A stretch of 64,000 nt of DNA, from positions 62,001 to 126,000 of the forward strand of contig NZ_VOQF01000002.1 of NCBI RefSeq assembly GCF_007994985.1. The letters are read 5' to 3'. A model generated the notes under the pieces. That model searched no databases and was not told the origin of the DNA. It saw nothing but the letters and a program-made list of their open reading frames with translations. The position numbers and the translations under genes were made by a program. This DNA is from Metabacillus litoralis (GTDB lineage Bacteria; Bacillota; Bacilli; Bacillales; Bacillaceae). Positions 55,172 through 64,000 of the stretch are shown here, piece by piece; positions within the stretch are counted from its first letter, which is position 1, and each line of letters starts with the position of its first letter.

Positions 55172-55203
55172 GAAAAAAGCTGACAGATTATTGTCAGCTT
55201 TTA
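55172..55203 (-). terminator. Terminator after yqgO
   Basis: On the minus strand AAAAGCTGACA and TGTCAGCTTTTTT form the stem around ATAATC, ending in a U-tract. Confidence 0.85.
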
Positions 55204-55220
55204 GAACTTTCAACATGGAA

Positions 55221-55388
55221 TTAATGAAATGCTCTGTTCACAAATTTATCTCTTATAAACGGAACCCTCATTGATAATTGGATAAAATATTTACGTAGCT
55301 CTGGTTGACCAAGAACATAATTGACAATTCGGTAACGATATCTGTACAAAGCAAAAGAACCTGCTGCGAGCATGATTAATCGTCTCAT
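55221..55388 (-). CDS. yqgO: YqgO-type small protein
   Basis: 55 residues from the ATG at 55388 (GGAGGG seven bases upstream). MRRLIMLAAGSFALYRYRYR is hydrophobic then basic; it ends RVPFIRDKFVNRAFH. Too short for a default ORF list but with a strong ribosome site and its own terminator. The location near gluP fits YqgO of B. subtilis; I name it mainly from position. Confidence 0.65.
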   Translation of the reverse strand: MRRLIMLAAGSFALYRYRYRIVNYVLGQPELRKYFIQLSMRVPFIRDKFVNRAFH

Positions 55389-55430
55389 TTTCATCCCTCC
55401 TACTAATAGTTTTAGTAGGTAAGTGGTTTT

Positions 55431-56375
<945 letters not shown>

Positions 56376-56420
56376 TCAACCTTTCTAAAGCTAATGTTAA
56401 ATTTGTATGGTTAATCAAAT

Positions 56421-57206
56421 TTAAAAAAATAAAATCGATAATAAAGTAGCAAGAATGATTGAAGATATGTTAACAGAATCATTCGTTAGAAAACTATATC
56501 TATGTAATTTTTCCCCTTTCACGCGACAATGAACCTGTTTTTCCGTAATTTTTTGACAAGCTGAACAACAATATTTGATTTGAATTGTTTGACCAAGTAT
56601 TGTATCAAATATATTCCCTAAAAACCCCATAAAAATAATATAAAGGAAGAAGTATGGTGATAAAGAAAAAAGTAAAATCGATACTGCACTAATAAACATC
56701 GCTCCTAATAAGCCTGCAGATGTTCCTAAACTTGATACAGCTCCTGACGTTCCCCGTGGAACTGTTTTTAAAGTAAATAACATCCTAGGATCTTTCTTAC
56801 TCAATGTGCCGATCTCTGAAGCCCATGTGTCTGAAGTAGCTGCTGCTAGTGATACACAAAAACCAATGAGAAAAACATCCTCAAAGCTGGGTAAGAGTAA
56901 AGTAAGTAGACCAAGGCTAGCAGGAATACCTCCATTTGCTATAACTTGCACAATATCACGTTGATCACCTTTTTCAATAATATACATTACATTTGTTTTT
57001 AATTTAGCTTTATATTTACTAACATAGCTGGAACTACCAAAGAAACATCCGAGAAGAACAAGGCCTTGCCATGAAAATCCACTATAAATGAAAATGCCAA
57101 CAAACATGGCCCCAATAGCTCCACTTAATGTTAGTGACTTTGACCTCCACGAAGACAATGATATAAGAACGATAAAAGAAGCTGCAATAATGAGATTAAG
57201 CATCAC
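56421..57206 (-). CDS. DUF92 integral membrane protein
   Basis: 261 residues with six or seven membrane spans. TSDTWASEIGTLSKKDPRML, VPRGTSGAVSSLGTSAGLLG and GNIFDTILGQTIQIKY are the DUF92 signatures. Plant and bacterial relatives are phytol-phosphate kinase-like. An unusual tail has CCSACQKITEKQVHCRVKG, a possible metal site. It starts inside the end of yqgN (11-base overlap). Confidence 0.85.
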   Translation of the reverse strand: MMLNLIIAASFIVLISLSSWRSKSLTLSGAIGAMFVGIFIYSGFSWQGLVLLGCFFGSSSYVSKYKAKLKTNVMYIIEKGDQRDIVQVIANGGIPASLGLLTLLLPSFEDVFLIGFCVSLAAATSDTWASEIGTLSKKDPRMLFTLKTVPRGTSGAVSSLGTSAGLLGAMFISAVSILLFSLSPYFFLYIIFMGFLGNIFDTILGQTIQIKYCCSACQKITEKQVHCRVKGEKLHRYSFLTNDSVNISSIILATLLSILFF

Positions 57207-57765
57207 ACGTTATAACTCCACATTCCATAATAATTTTATCTACAGGTAGATCATGAGCTTCTTTTGGTATATTATCGACAATTTGACAGGAAAAGGCCAA
57301 CGATATTGTTTCTTTCTTAAAATTCATTAAAAAACGATCATAAAAGCCTCCACCATATCCTATACGATAGCCCGATGTATCAAAACAAATACCTGGCACT
57401 ATAACTAAATCGATTTCTTTAGCATTAACAGCATTTGTCTCCGCTATTTTCGGCTCTAGTAGTCCAAAATAAACCTTTTCCAATTGATCAAATGACATTA
57501 TCCTTCGAAACTCCATTTCTTTTGTTTGAGGATCGCATTTTGGAATAACTACCGTTTTGTTTTCTTTCCATGCTTGTAAAATGATTATATTAGTATCTAC
57601 TTCTCTTCCTCTAGAAATTGTCAGAGCGATTGTATTTGCTTGTTTCCAACTTATAGAGGATAACAACCTATCACTTATCTCTTCCGATAATTTCTTATAA
57701 GTATCTTCACTCATATCCGAGAGTATCTTTTTTATGTATGTACGTAATTCCTGTTTTCCTTTCAA
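57196..57765 (-). CDS. yqgN: 5-formyltetrahydrofolate cyclo-ligase
   Basis: 189 residues. Converts 5-formyl-THF to methenyl-THF with ATP. KQELRTYIKKILSDM at the start, VVIPKCDPQTKEMEFRR, LVIVPGICFDTSGYRIGYGG and GFYDRFL are the family motifs. Position as in B. subtilis. Confidence 0.93.
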   Translation of the reverse strand: MKGKQELRTYIKKILSDMSEDTYKKLSEEISDRLLSSISWKQANTIALTISRGREVDTNIIILQAWKENKTVVIPKCDPQTKEMEFRRIMSFDQLEKVYFGLLEPKIAETNAVNAKEIDLVIVPGICFDTSGYRIGYGGGFYDRFLMNFKKETISLAFSCQIVDNIPKEAHDLPVDKIIMECGVITCDA

Positions 57766-57973
57766 TAATTAAAACCTCCTTTTATACCTAATTATATAAG
57801 GATTAATAAGATGAATCATTTCATTTTTATGAAGAATATCTAAAACATAGCCTTAACTATGAAGATAATTGTAAAAAATAAAGAATTGATATAGTAAATA
57901 GGAGAGTCACACCCCTCCTTGGGGAAGACAGACAATGGATCCAATATGTAAATTTTTTTAAATTAAATTCCGC

Positions 57974-58020
57974 AAAAAAAAAAAAAAAAAAAAAAACAGT
58001 AGGAATAAATATCCTACTGC
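57974..58020 (-). terminator. Terminator after rpmG with a 23-base poly-T
   Basis: On the minus strand CAGTAGGA and TCCTACTG pair around TATTTAT. They are followed by 23 consecutive T residues (plus-strand A run 57974-57996), far longer than needed. Confidence 0.88.
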
Positions 58021-58170
58021 TTACTTTGTTTCACGGTGTACAGTCATTTTTTTATCTCTTGAACAATATTTTTTAAGCTCAAGACGATCTGGGTTGTTAC
58101 GTTTATTCTTTTTAGAAATATAGTTACGTTCGCCACAATCTGTGCAAGCTAATGTAATATTCACACGCAT
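58021..58170 (-). CDS. rpmG: Ribosomal protein L33
   Basis: 49 residues: starts [20 protein letters not shown] and ends [14 protein letters not shown], a clear L33. GGAGGG precedes the ATG at 58170. Three of the four cysteines of a zinc-binding L33 remain (9, 12, 36); position 39 is Asp, so the ribbon may no longer bind zinc. Location equals that of rpmGA in B. subtilis. Confidence 0.95.
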   Translation of the reverse strand: MRVNITLACTDCGERNYISKKNKRNNPDRLELKKYCSRDKKMTVHRETK

Positions 58171-58269
58171 GTTTCTTTCCCTCCAAACATAAAAAAACTA
58201 TAAAACAAATCAGACTTTAATATAATATCATTTTAATCCGACAAATTCCACATCTATTTTATTATATTT

Positions 58270-59460
58270 TTATTTTTCACTATTTCTGTAGGAGCTTACT
58301 GTTTTTTTATAGACATTTATAATTTCTAAAATAAGGGTATTCCATTGATACTGGGAGGTTATGGTTTGATGTCCTTTTACGGCAATTTCATTAGCTTTAT
58401 CTGGGTTATTTAAATAATATCGTAATTGTTCAGCAAGCTTCTCGGCATTTGTACTTTTAACTATTATTCCTCTATTAGGTGCTAAGACGTCCGCTAGCCC
58501 CCCTACATCGAATGAAACAATTGGTTTTGAGTATATCATAGCCTCTAATGCAACAATCCCAAATGGCTCATACAGGCTTGGTATAATTAACATATCACAA
58601 AATTTAAGATACACATTCCTTTCACGTTCATGTAAGTAGCCTGGAAAAAATACCCTTCCTTCTAATTCTAAAACAGAAACTTGTTGTTTTAATGACATTT
58701 CAGCAGGTCCAGCTCCTGCAATAACTACATTAAATTCGGGAAACTCTTTATAAATTAATGAAAAAGCTTCTAATAAAAGTTGAAATCCTTTTTCTGTTAC
58801 TAACCTCCCCATCGCCAATAAATATGGAGTTGATAGTAATGGAGTTGAATTATCTGTTAATGGATATTTTTCAGGGATTAGTCCATTTGAGATCATCTCA
58901 ATTTTTTCCGATGATACATCATATTTAGATTTCAGTAACTTTTTCATATACTCACTACAGACAATTATTTGGTCAGACTTATTTATTAGTTCATTTTCAT
59001 ATGAAGTAATCTCTTCAATAAGTAAATTGAAGTCGCCTAGCTTACGTTCTTTTTCAGTAGAATGTATGGTGGTAATTAGTGGCATGACTGTATGATTACT
59101 TAGTGCACATCCAGCTATTCCAGTTAGCCAGTCATGTACATGAATGAGGTCAAATGAATATTGAAGTTCTTGAAGAACAAATTGCGAAAAACGAAAGTTA
59201 ATATTCTTTATATATTCTAAAAAATTTGATGGGTTCTTTTGCCAAGGTAACAGCCTGTAAATATGAATTCCATTTTCAAAACTGTATGTTTCCTGATCGG
59301 TAGTTGAAAGTGTAACAACTATATAGATTAAATGAAAGTTTGTACCGGCTTCGACTAAATCCGTAACATGCCTCCCTAACCCTCCTATCATATTTTCTCC
59401 ATATTCTGTTGATAATAGCAATACTGTAAAAAGAGGAACATCATTAAGCTGCTTATTCAT
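58270..59460 (-). CDS. yqgM: Glycosyltransferase family 4, glycogen-synthase-like (YqgM-like)
   Basis: 396 residues. STEYGENMIGGLGRHVTDLV resembles the N-terminus of starch/glycogen synthases. FDLIHVHDWLTGIAGCALS, LLAMGRLVTEKGFQLLLEAF and EPFGIVALEA (E-x7-E) are GT-B motifs. It overlaps the DUF4912 gene by eight bases. Genes of this pair often co-occur. Name given from the place of yqgM next to rpmGA and is moderate. Confidence 0.78.
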   Translation of the reverse strand: MNKQLNDVPLFTVLLLSTEYGENMIGGLGRHVTDLVEAGTNFHLIYIVVTLSTTDQETYSFENGIHIYRLLPWQKNPSNFLEYIKNINFRFSQFVLQELQYSFDLIHVHDWLTGIAGCALSNHTVMPLITTIHSTEKERKLGDFNLLIEEITSYENELINKSDQIIVCSEYMKKLLKSKYDVSSEKIEMISNGLIPEKYPLTDNSTPLLSTPYLLAMGRLVTEKGFQLLLEAFSLIYKEFPEFNVVIAGAGPAEMSLKQQVSVLELEGRVFFPGYLHERERNVYLKFCDMLIIPSLYEPFGIVALEAMIYSKPIVSFDVGGLADVLAPNRGIIVKSTNAEKLAEQLRYYLNNPDKANEIAVKGHQTITSQYQWNTLILEIINVYKKTVSSYRNSEK

Positions 59461-59923
59461 AAATTGTGTACCCTGAAATATATGATTGCCAAGAACGATC
59501 CCTCTCTTTAACCTCTACCCATTGATAGTTTGGAGCATCTTCATTTAGTTGGATTAACGATCGCTTTACTTCATTAGAACACTTAACAGTAATGCTCACA
59601 TTTTGAGAATTAATAGCAATCAATTCACAATAATATAACCCTTCTGGAAGATTGAATAAGCGGATAGCATCTGCATCTTTATTTACACCAAAATCAATAC
59701 TACTATTTTGCCTATCATTTTTACAATAAACAGCTACTTTAACAAGCAGATCATTAAAATCTTCTTTAAGAATGTTTTCTAACAGAACTTTAGTAGATGG
59801 CACAATGCTCCAAGATAACACTAAATAATTTGTATAAGAAATAAGAGATAGTGTATCCACATAAACTGAATGTTTATTACGAAATATATATGAGCCTACT
59901 TTATTTGTTTGTTTATTATTCAT
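59453..59923 (-). CDS. DUF4912 domain protein
   Basis: 156 residues from the ATG at 59923 (GAGG eight bases upstream), starting MNNKQTNKVGSYIFRNKHSV. The frame extends to 60010 without a better start. LVLSWSIVPSTKVLLENILK, LFNLPEGLYYCELIAINSQN and QWVEVKERD are DUF4912-like beta-sandwich segments. DUF4912 proteins are often next to alpha-glucan or GT4 genes and may bind carbohydrate. Function unknown. Confidence 0.72.
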   Translation of the reverse strand: MNNKQTNKVGSYIFRNKHSVYVDTLSLISYTNYLVLSWSIVPSTKVLLENILKEDFNDLLVKVAVYCKNDRQNSSIDFGVNKDADAIRLFNLPEGLYYCELIAINSQNVSITVKCSNEVKRSLIQLNEDAPNYQWVEVKERDRSWQSYISGYTIYE

Positions 59924-60100
59924 ACGACCAACCTCTTCCATCATGCTTCTTTTTATCTTAACACGGCAAAAAATTATGCAGTGGCTAAATTTTAAAAGGA
60001 AATTCGTCAAAAAACTACATTTTCTTAAATTATTGCTTCTTTATAAAGTGAATTTATGTTATAAATGTAGAGGGAAATATACTTTAGAAGGTGAAAAAAA

Positions 60101-60463
60101 ATGACAATTATGATCATTATTTTATTAATTATAAGCATCGCGCTTATCGGTATATCTTATTTTCAAAGAGATAATGTAAAGGAACTTGAGCAAGAGCTTG
60201 ATCATTTACAGTTATCTGCCATGCAAGAAATATACAAGCTAAAAAAGAAAATGAGAATCGTCGAAGAAGAACTTCTACAAAACGATGTTCCATTAAAAGA
60301 GCAAACAAACTCCTATGAAGAACAAGAAAATAAATCGAATACATCCCGAGTATTAGCAAAATATCGTCAAGGAATGTCCTTAGAAGCAATTGCATTATCA
60401 GAGGCTTCTTCTGTTGAAGAAATACGCCTAATTGTTGAACAAAATGAGAGGGTTTTAACATGA
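60101..60463 (+). CDS. yqzD: YqzD-like single-span protein
   Basis: 120 residues with AGAAGGTG upstream. Residues 2-21 form a membrane segment (TIMIIILLIISIALIGISYF), followed by a coiled coil (about 28-60) and a C-terminal HTH-like tail (RQGMSLEAIALSEASSVEEI). It overlaps the next gene by four bases (ATGA). Assigned from position and size. Confidence 0.7.
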   Translation: MTIMIIILLIISIALIGISYFQRDNVKELEQELDHLQLSAMQEIYKLKKKMRIVEEELLQNDVPLKEQTNSYEEQENKSNTSRVLAKYRQGMSLEAIALSEASSVEEIRLIVEQNERVLT

Positions 60464-60975
60464 GTAAAACAGGATTTCGCACATTTGCAGCTGGTATGAT
60501 ACTTTCTACCTCTGTACTTGGAGGAACATACCTTTTATCTGATAAAGAACAGGCAGCAGCAAAGGTAGAGAAGGAAGTAACTGAGGCTGATATTAAAACA
60601 TACCTAACAAATAATAATAAAATGGCTATTGATACAGACGAATATGAAGAATTTTTAGCATCAAAAAATGCAGCAGATCAAAAAGAAGAAACAAAAGTAG
60701 CTGAACAACCTAAAACTGAAGAAGCTCCAAAAGAAGAAGCAAAGAAAGTAGAAGAAAAGAAAGAAGAAGTCGTAAGCTATAAAGTTGCTATTAAAGATGG
60801 TATGACTACTAGTGAAGTATCTGATGCATTAGAGTTAAACGGAATTATTGAATCATCTAAGGAATTTGATAAATTTTTAATAAGCAATGATTATCATACA
60901 AAAGTGCAATTAGGTACTTTTGAAGTGAAAAAAGGTATGACTTTCGCACAATTGGCTGATGTTATAACAAGATAA
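60460..60975 (+). CDS. yqzC: YqzC-like protein with MltG/YceG-type domain
   Basis: 171 residues. N-terminal signal anchor (FRTFAAGMILSTSVLGGTYL), then an acidic helix, a Glu/Lys/Pro-rich linker (KTEEAPKEEAKKVEEKKEE), and an ~60-residue domain YKVAIKDGMTTSEVSDALEL that resembles the LysM-like N-terminal part of endolytic transglycosylase MltG. The catalytic domain of MltG is absent. Translationally coupled to yqzD. Confidence 0.75.
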   Translation: MSKTGFRTFAAGMILSTSVLGGTYLLSDKEQAAAKVEKEVTEADIKTYLTNNNKMAIDTDEYEEFLASKNAADQKEETKVAEQPKTEEAPKEEAKKVEEKKEEVVSYKVAIKDGMTTSEVSDALELNGIIESSKEFDKFLISNDYHTKVQLGTFEVKKGMTFAQLADVITR

Positions 60976-61015
60976 AATGAGAATAAAGAGCTTGGAACAT
61001 AACTAGGGAAAAACT

Positions 61016-61058
61016 AAAAAGGTTCTGATCATCCAAATGATGATCAGAACCTTTTTTT
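61016..61058 (+). terminator. Terminator after yqzC
   Basis: AAAGGTTCTGATCAT and ATGATCAGAACCTTT form a 15-bp stem around CCAA and end in seven T residues. Could also stop transcription from phoU. Confidence 0.9.
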
Positions 61059-61230
61059 AGCACTCCCTAGAAATCTTTTTCTGTATAATGGTAGGAACTC
61101 TAAATTTTAAAATGAAATTAGAAAAGACCCCAATAAACAAATTAATGTTCAATGGAGGCCTCTGTCGTTTTAATTACTGCGTATGTGTATTGTTCAAAAA
61201 GCTTTTTATAATGATAAAATATAACTAAAT

Positions 61231-61890
61231 TTAAGAGTTTAAATCGTATCTCTGACCTTTTACTAGGTACATGATGCTTTCTGATATATTTGTCGCGTGA
61301 TCAGCCGTTCTTTCGATATAACGACAAACAAACGCTAATTGAGTAAGTTGCTCTAAATACTCAGATTTTGTTTTCATTAAAGTAAGGATATCTCTCATTC
61401 CTTCACCGTAAAGATCATCTACCTGATCATCCATATCTGCAACCTTTTTAGCCAAAACAATATCTTCCTCATTAAAAGCTTTTATTGATAATGAAAGCAT
61501 CTCAGTAGCTATTTTATGCATATTTTTAATGGTATTAATTGGTTTCACTAATGGCTCTTGTCCAATTCTAATTGTAGACTTTGCAATATTAACGGCAAAA
61601 TCTGCCATTCTCTCAATATCACTTGAAATTTTAATGGCTACGATAATTCTTCTTAGATCAGTGGCTACTGGCTGTTGTTTGGCAATTAATAATATGGCTA
61701 TATCGTTAATTTCCTCATCTAGATCGTCTGCTCTGTAATCATCTTCAATAATTTGAAGAGCTAATTCTATGTTTTGTTTCTCCAAAGCATCAATTGACTT
61801 ATTTAGAGCAACCTCAGTTAAACTACCTAATTCAATTAATTTATCTCTAAGATTTTTTAAGTCAACGTCAAATTTTTCTCTAACACTCAT
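61231..61890 (-). CDS. phoU: Phosphate-signalling accessory protein PhoU
   Basis: 219 residues, two three-helix repeats. LRDKLIELGSLTEVALNKSI and DDYRADDLDEEINDIAILLI, DLRRIIVAIKISSDIERMAD and VCRYIERTADHATNISE hold the metal-binding E/D-x3-D motifs of both repeats. It negatively regulates Pst uptake and PhoR. B. subtilis lacks phoU in the pst operon; here it follows pstB after repeat copy 4. Confidence 0.93.
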   Translation of the reverse strand: MSVREKFDVDLKNLRDKLIELGSLTEVALNKSIDALEKQNIELALQIIEDDYRADDLDEEINDIAILLIAKQQPVATDLRRIIVAIKISSDIERMADFAVNIAKSTIRIGQEPLVKPINTIKNMHKIATEMLSLSIKAFNEEDIVLAKKVADMDDQVDDLYGEGMRDILTLMKTKSEYLEQLTQLAFVCRYIERTADHATNISESIMYLVKGQRYDLNS

Positions 61891-61990
61891 GATAAATAAC
61901 CTCCATATCCATATTCCATATATCTATTGTATTCCCTACTTCAACAAATTAATCACTTAGAATAATACCATTTAAAAAATGGCTGTTAAA

Positions 61991-62147
61991 CTTTGTTGTT
62001 GATTTCCGTTACAGGCTTCGCTTTGCCGGGAAAAAAGTACCTTTTTTCCTAGGTCCGGGAGCCTCCTCGGCACAAGCGCCTGTGGGGTCTCCCTTTGACA
62101 CGCTTCTCCCACAGGAGTCTCATGCCTTTCACTCCAATCAACAAAGT
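61991..62147 (+). repeat. GC-rich palindromic repeat, copy 4
   Basis: 157 bases from CTTTGTTGTTGATTTCCG to CCAATCAACAAAG. The GGGAGCCTCCTCGGC, GCGCCTGTGGGGTCTCC and CCACAGGAGTCTCATGCC blocks correspond to copies 1-3; an inner GGGAAAAAAG/CTTTTTTCC hairpin is specific to it. Lies between pstB and phoU. Confidence 0.7.
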
Positions 62148-62189
62148 GCTGAAAATCAACATTAACCTTTAACATAGCCTAAAAAATTA

Positions 62190-62218
62190 AAGTCGTGTTT
62201 TAAACACGACTTTTATAA
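62190..62218 (-). terminator. Terminator after pstB
   Basis: On the minus strand AAAGTCGTGTT and AACACGACTTT pair around a short loop, followed by AATTTTTT. Separates pstB from phoU. Confidence 0.8.
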
Positions 62219-62222
62219 AATA

Positions 62223-63050
62223 TTAACCGAAGCGACCAGTAATGTAATCTTCCGTTCGTTTGTCACTTGGATTTGAAAATAAACGATCTGTATCAGTATA
62301 TTCAATAACTTCTCCGTTTAGGAAGAAAGCTGTACGATCTGAAATACGTGCTGCTTGTTGCATATTATGAGTAACAATAATAATACTATATGTTTGTTTT
62401 AGTTCTTGTATTAATTCTTCAATCTTAAGTGTAGAAATAGGATCAAGAGCTGATGTAGGTTCATCCATTAAAATTACATCTGGTTCAATTGCTAAGCAAC
62501 GAGCAATACATAACCTCTGTTGCTGCCCACCAGATAGACCATATGCATTTTCTTTTAGTCTATCCTTAACTTCAGTCCAAATTGCTGCACCACGTAAACT
62601 TCTCTCAACAATTTCATCAAGGATAGCTTTATTTTTTATCCCATGAATTCTCGGTCCATAAGCTATATTATCGTAAATTGATTTAGGGAAAGGATTTGGT
62701 TTCTGGAAAACCATTCCTACTTTTGTTCTTAGATCTTCTACCTGATAGGTTTTATCTAATATATTTTTTTCTCTATATTTAATATCTCCTGATATACGAA
62801 CTACTGGTATTAATTCAACCATTCTGTTTAACGTCTTAATAAATGTAGATTTTCCACAACCAGAAGGTCCAATAATTGCAGTGACTTCATTTTCATAAAT
62901 AGAAAGGTTAATGTTTTTTAAAGCATGATCTCCGCCATACCATAAATTTAAATCTTTTGTATCATAAACAATACTCTTACTATTCATTGGCTTTTCATCT
63001 CTTTCAGTAGTTGTTATGATCTTTTTTTCACTATCGGATAAAACTGCCAT
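62223..63050 (-). CDS. pstB: Phosphate ABC transporter ATP-binding protein PstB
   Basis: 275 residues with GGGGG upstream of the [23 protein letters not shown] is Walker [19 protein letters not shown] the ABC signature, [13 protein letters not shown] Walker B, and [18 protein letters not shown] the H-loop. Drives high-affinity phosphate uptake with PstSCA. Single copy here, whereas B. subtilis has two. Confidence 0.95.
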   Translation of the reverse strand: MAVLSDSEKKIITTTERDEKPMNSKSIVYDTKDLNLWYGGDHALKNINLSIYENEVTAIIGPSGCGKSTFIKTLNRMVELIPVVRISGDIKYREKNILDKTYQVEDLRTKVGMVFQKPNPFPKSIYDNIAYGPRIHGIKNKAILDEIVERSLRGAAIWTEVKDRLKENAYGLSGGQQQRLCIARCLAIEPDVILMDEPTSALDPISTLKIEELIQELKQTYSIIIVTHNMQQAARISDRTAFFLNGEVIEYTDTDRLFSNPSDKRTEDYITGRFG

Positions 63051-63070
63051 TTTTAAAAACCCCCAAGAAA

Positions 63071-63955
63071 TTAAAATCTATTTTGAAACTTATTTCTTAT
63101 TATAATTGCAATTGAATTCATTAAAAATAATACTATTAAGAGAACAACAATTGTAGCAGCAGCAAGGTTTGCATATTCAGCTACAAGAGCAGAATCAACT
63201 GTCCAATAGTATATTTGCATTGGTAACACTGTAAATTTATCAAAGATGCCATCAGGCAGTGGAATTAACAATGCTGGGATTCCAATTACAACTAGTGGTG
63301 CTGTTTCACCAATTGCCCTTGAAAGAGATAAAATAAGACCTGTAGAGATACCTGGTATTGCTGCAGGTAAAACAATGTTCTTTATTGTTTGCCATTTAGT
63401 AGCTCCCATGCCGTAGGATGCTTCTCTTAAGAATTTAGGGACTGCACGAATAGCCTCTTGACTTGCAACTACAACAATTGGAAGAACCAATAATGACATT
63501 GTCAGTCCACCAGCTAGAACAATATTCCCTAAACCAAAGTTCCGTACAAACACAGTCAATCCTAATATACCAAACACAACTGATGGAACACCAGCTAAGT
63601 TAGAAATATTTGTTTGTATAAAAGATTTCATTTTTCCATTTTTTGCATATTCCTCTAAATAAATTGCTGTACCTACTCCTAGAAACATTGTTACAGGAGC
63701 AACAACGACCATTAACCATAAGGTCCCACTAATTGCACCCATGATTCCTGCTCGTTCAGCAGTTGTTGACAGTTTACTCGTTATAAATTGAAAATCAATC
63801 CACCCGATACTATCTGAGTATACGCGATAGATTAACGTTAATAATACGACCAATCCAAATAGAGTTGCTAAAAAGAATAGACCCTTTGCAAGTTTATTTG
63901 CAAACAAACGTGATCCCATCTTCTTTTGTACTTGTTCTGCATCTACATATTTCAT
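63071..63955 (-). CDS. pstA: Phosphate ABC transporter permease PstA
   Basis: 294 residues with six membrane spans. [20 protein letters not shown] is the EAA loop that contacts Pst[21 protein letters not shown] and [19 protein letters not shown] are PstA motifs. Starts two bases after the pstC stop, so translation is coupled. Confidence 0.95.
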   Translation of the reverse strand: MKYVDAEQVQKKMGSRLFANKLAKGLFFLATLFGLVVLLTLIYRVYSDSIGWIDFQFITSKLSTTAERAGIMGAISGTLWLMVVVAPVTMFLGVGTAIYLEEYAKNGKMKSFIQTNISNLAGVPSVVFGILGLTVFVRNFGLGNIVLAGGLTMSLLVLPIVVVASQEAIRAVPKFLREASYGMGATKWQTIKNIVLPAAIPGISTGLILSLSRAIGETAPLVVIGIPALLIPLPDGIFDKFTVLPMQIYYWTVDSALVAEYANLAAATIVVLLIVLFLMNSIAIIIRNKFQNRF

Positions 63956-63957
63956 AA

Positions 63958-64000
63958 TTAATACTCCTCCCTATATTTGCGAGAAATATACTGGGCAATA
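63958..64000 (-). CDS. pstC: Phosphate ABC transporter permease PstC, C-terminal end only
   Basis: The last 13 codons and the TAA at 63958-63960 are in the window. They read IAQYISRKYREEY, which fits the cytoplasmic end of PstC, and pstC precedes pstA in all known pst operons. A GGGAGGAG ribosome site for pstA lies inside it. The rest is beyond the right edge. Confidence 0.75.
   Translation of the reverse strand, partial: IAQYISRKYREEY

Noticed and set aside
57895-57950. Possible 6S-like or other small RNA next to yqgN (CCCCTCCTTGGGG hairpin)
   Set aside because: Only a short hairpin; no 6S consensus bulge or promoter could be recognised. The link of 6S RNA to the cyclo-ligase gene is a proteobacterial feature.
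61972-62175. 67-codon minus-strand ORF
   Set aside because: Covers repeat copy 4 only; no ribosome site or family.

Overview
The window looks like the chromosome of a low-GC, spore-forming, competence-capable member of the Bacillaceae (Bacillus/Metabacillus-like). The basis is a comGA-GG operon, a SinR/SinI pair, a GerA-type spore germination gene, and a run of genes in the same order as the B. subtilis yqg region (mgsR/yqgZ, yqgY, yqgX, yqgW, yqgV, yqgU, yqgT, yqgS, glcK, yqgQ, gluP/yqgP, yqgO, yqgN, rpmG, a YqgM-like glycosyltransferase, yqzD, yqzC, pst). The exact species cannot be told from the sequence alone.

Region 1 (1-4728): the 5' part of galE on the minus strand. Divergent from it is a 1128-residue multidomain protein (FN3, chitobiase-C-like, LamG-like, two BIG2-like domains, pectate-lyase-like beta-helix). 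It has no signal peptide and looks like a phage tail spike or depolymerase.

Region 2 (4964-29877, minus strand): a 25-kb exopolysaccharide operon. Its leading genes match B. subtilis eps: epsA, epsB, an EAR/epsC-type antitermination RNA, a small ORF, epsC, galU, epsD, an EpsH-like GT2, epsF (probable CTG start), a GT2, epsG, a 50-residue ORF, epsL, epsM, epsN. A strain-variable block follows: GT32, acyltransferase, several GT4 and GT2 enzymes, a pyruvyltransferase, a GH88/105-like protein, a Wzx flippase and a decayed GT4 pseudogene. I saw no convincing EpsE. Intrinsic terminators lie inside the operon after galU and before wzx, which makes sense if the EAR RNA gives read-through.

Region 3 (29878-31440): sinR and sinI are divergent from epsA, in the order sinR-sinI with an ATGA overlap. 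The epsA promoter has SinR-type boxes in its spacer. Related boxes occur upstream of the EAR element and near the tail-spike-like gene. In B. subtilis the tapA-sipW-tasA operon separates sin from yqzG; here yqzG follows sinI directly.

Region 4 (31499-37430): a small HTH/membrane gene pair, yqzE, aroK and the comG operon with tandem ComK boxes. comGF carries an apparent one-base frameshift in its prepilin leader. A tRNA-Gln gene follows.

Region 5 (37437-48426): the yqg housekeeping block (MgsR, YqgY-YqgS, glucokinase, YqgQ) and a CstA-family transporter.

Region 6 (48427-50854): a gene-poor stretch with GC-rich palindromic repeats, a group II intron relic and a small element with terminal inverted repeats.

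Region 7 (50855-64000): GerA-type germination protein, rhomboid protease GluP, lactate dehydrogenase, YqgN, ribosomal L33, a GT4 plus DUF4912 pair, YqzD/YqzC, PhoU and the end of the pst phosphate-transport operon. Two small repeat families, a MITE-like one (3 copies) and a GC-rich palindromic one (4 copies plus a possible fragment), sit between genes in the right half of the window.
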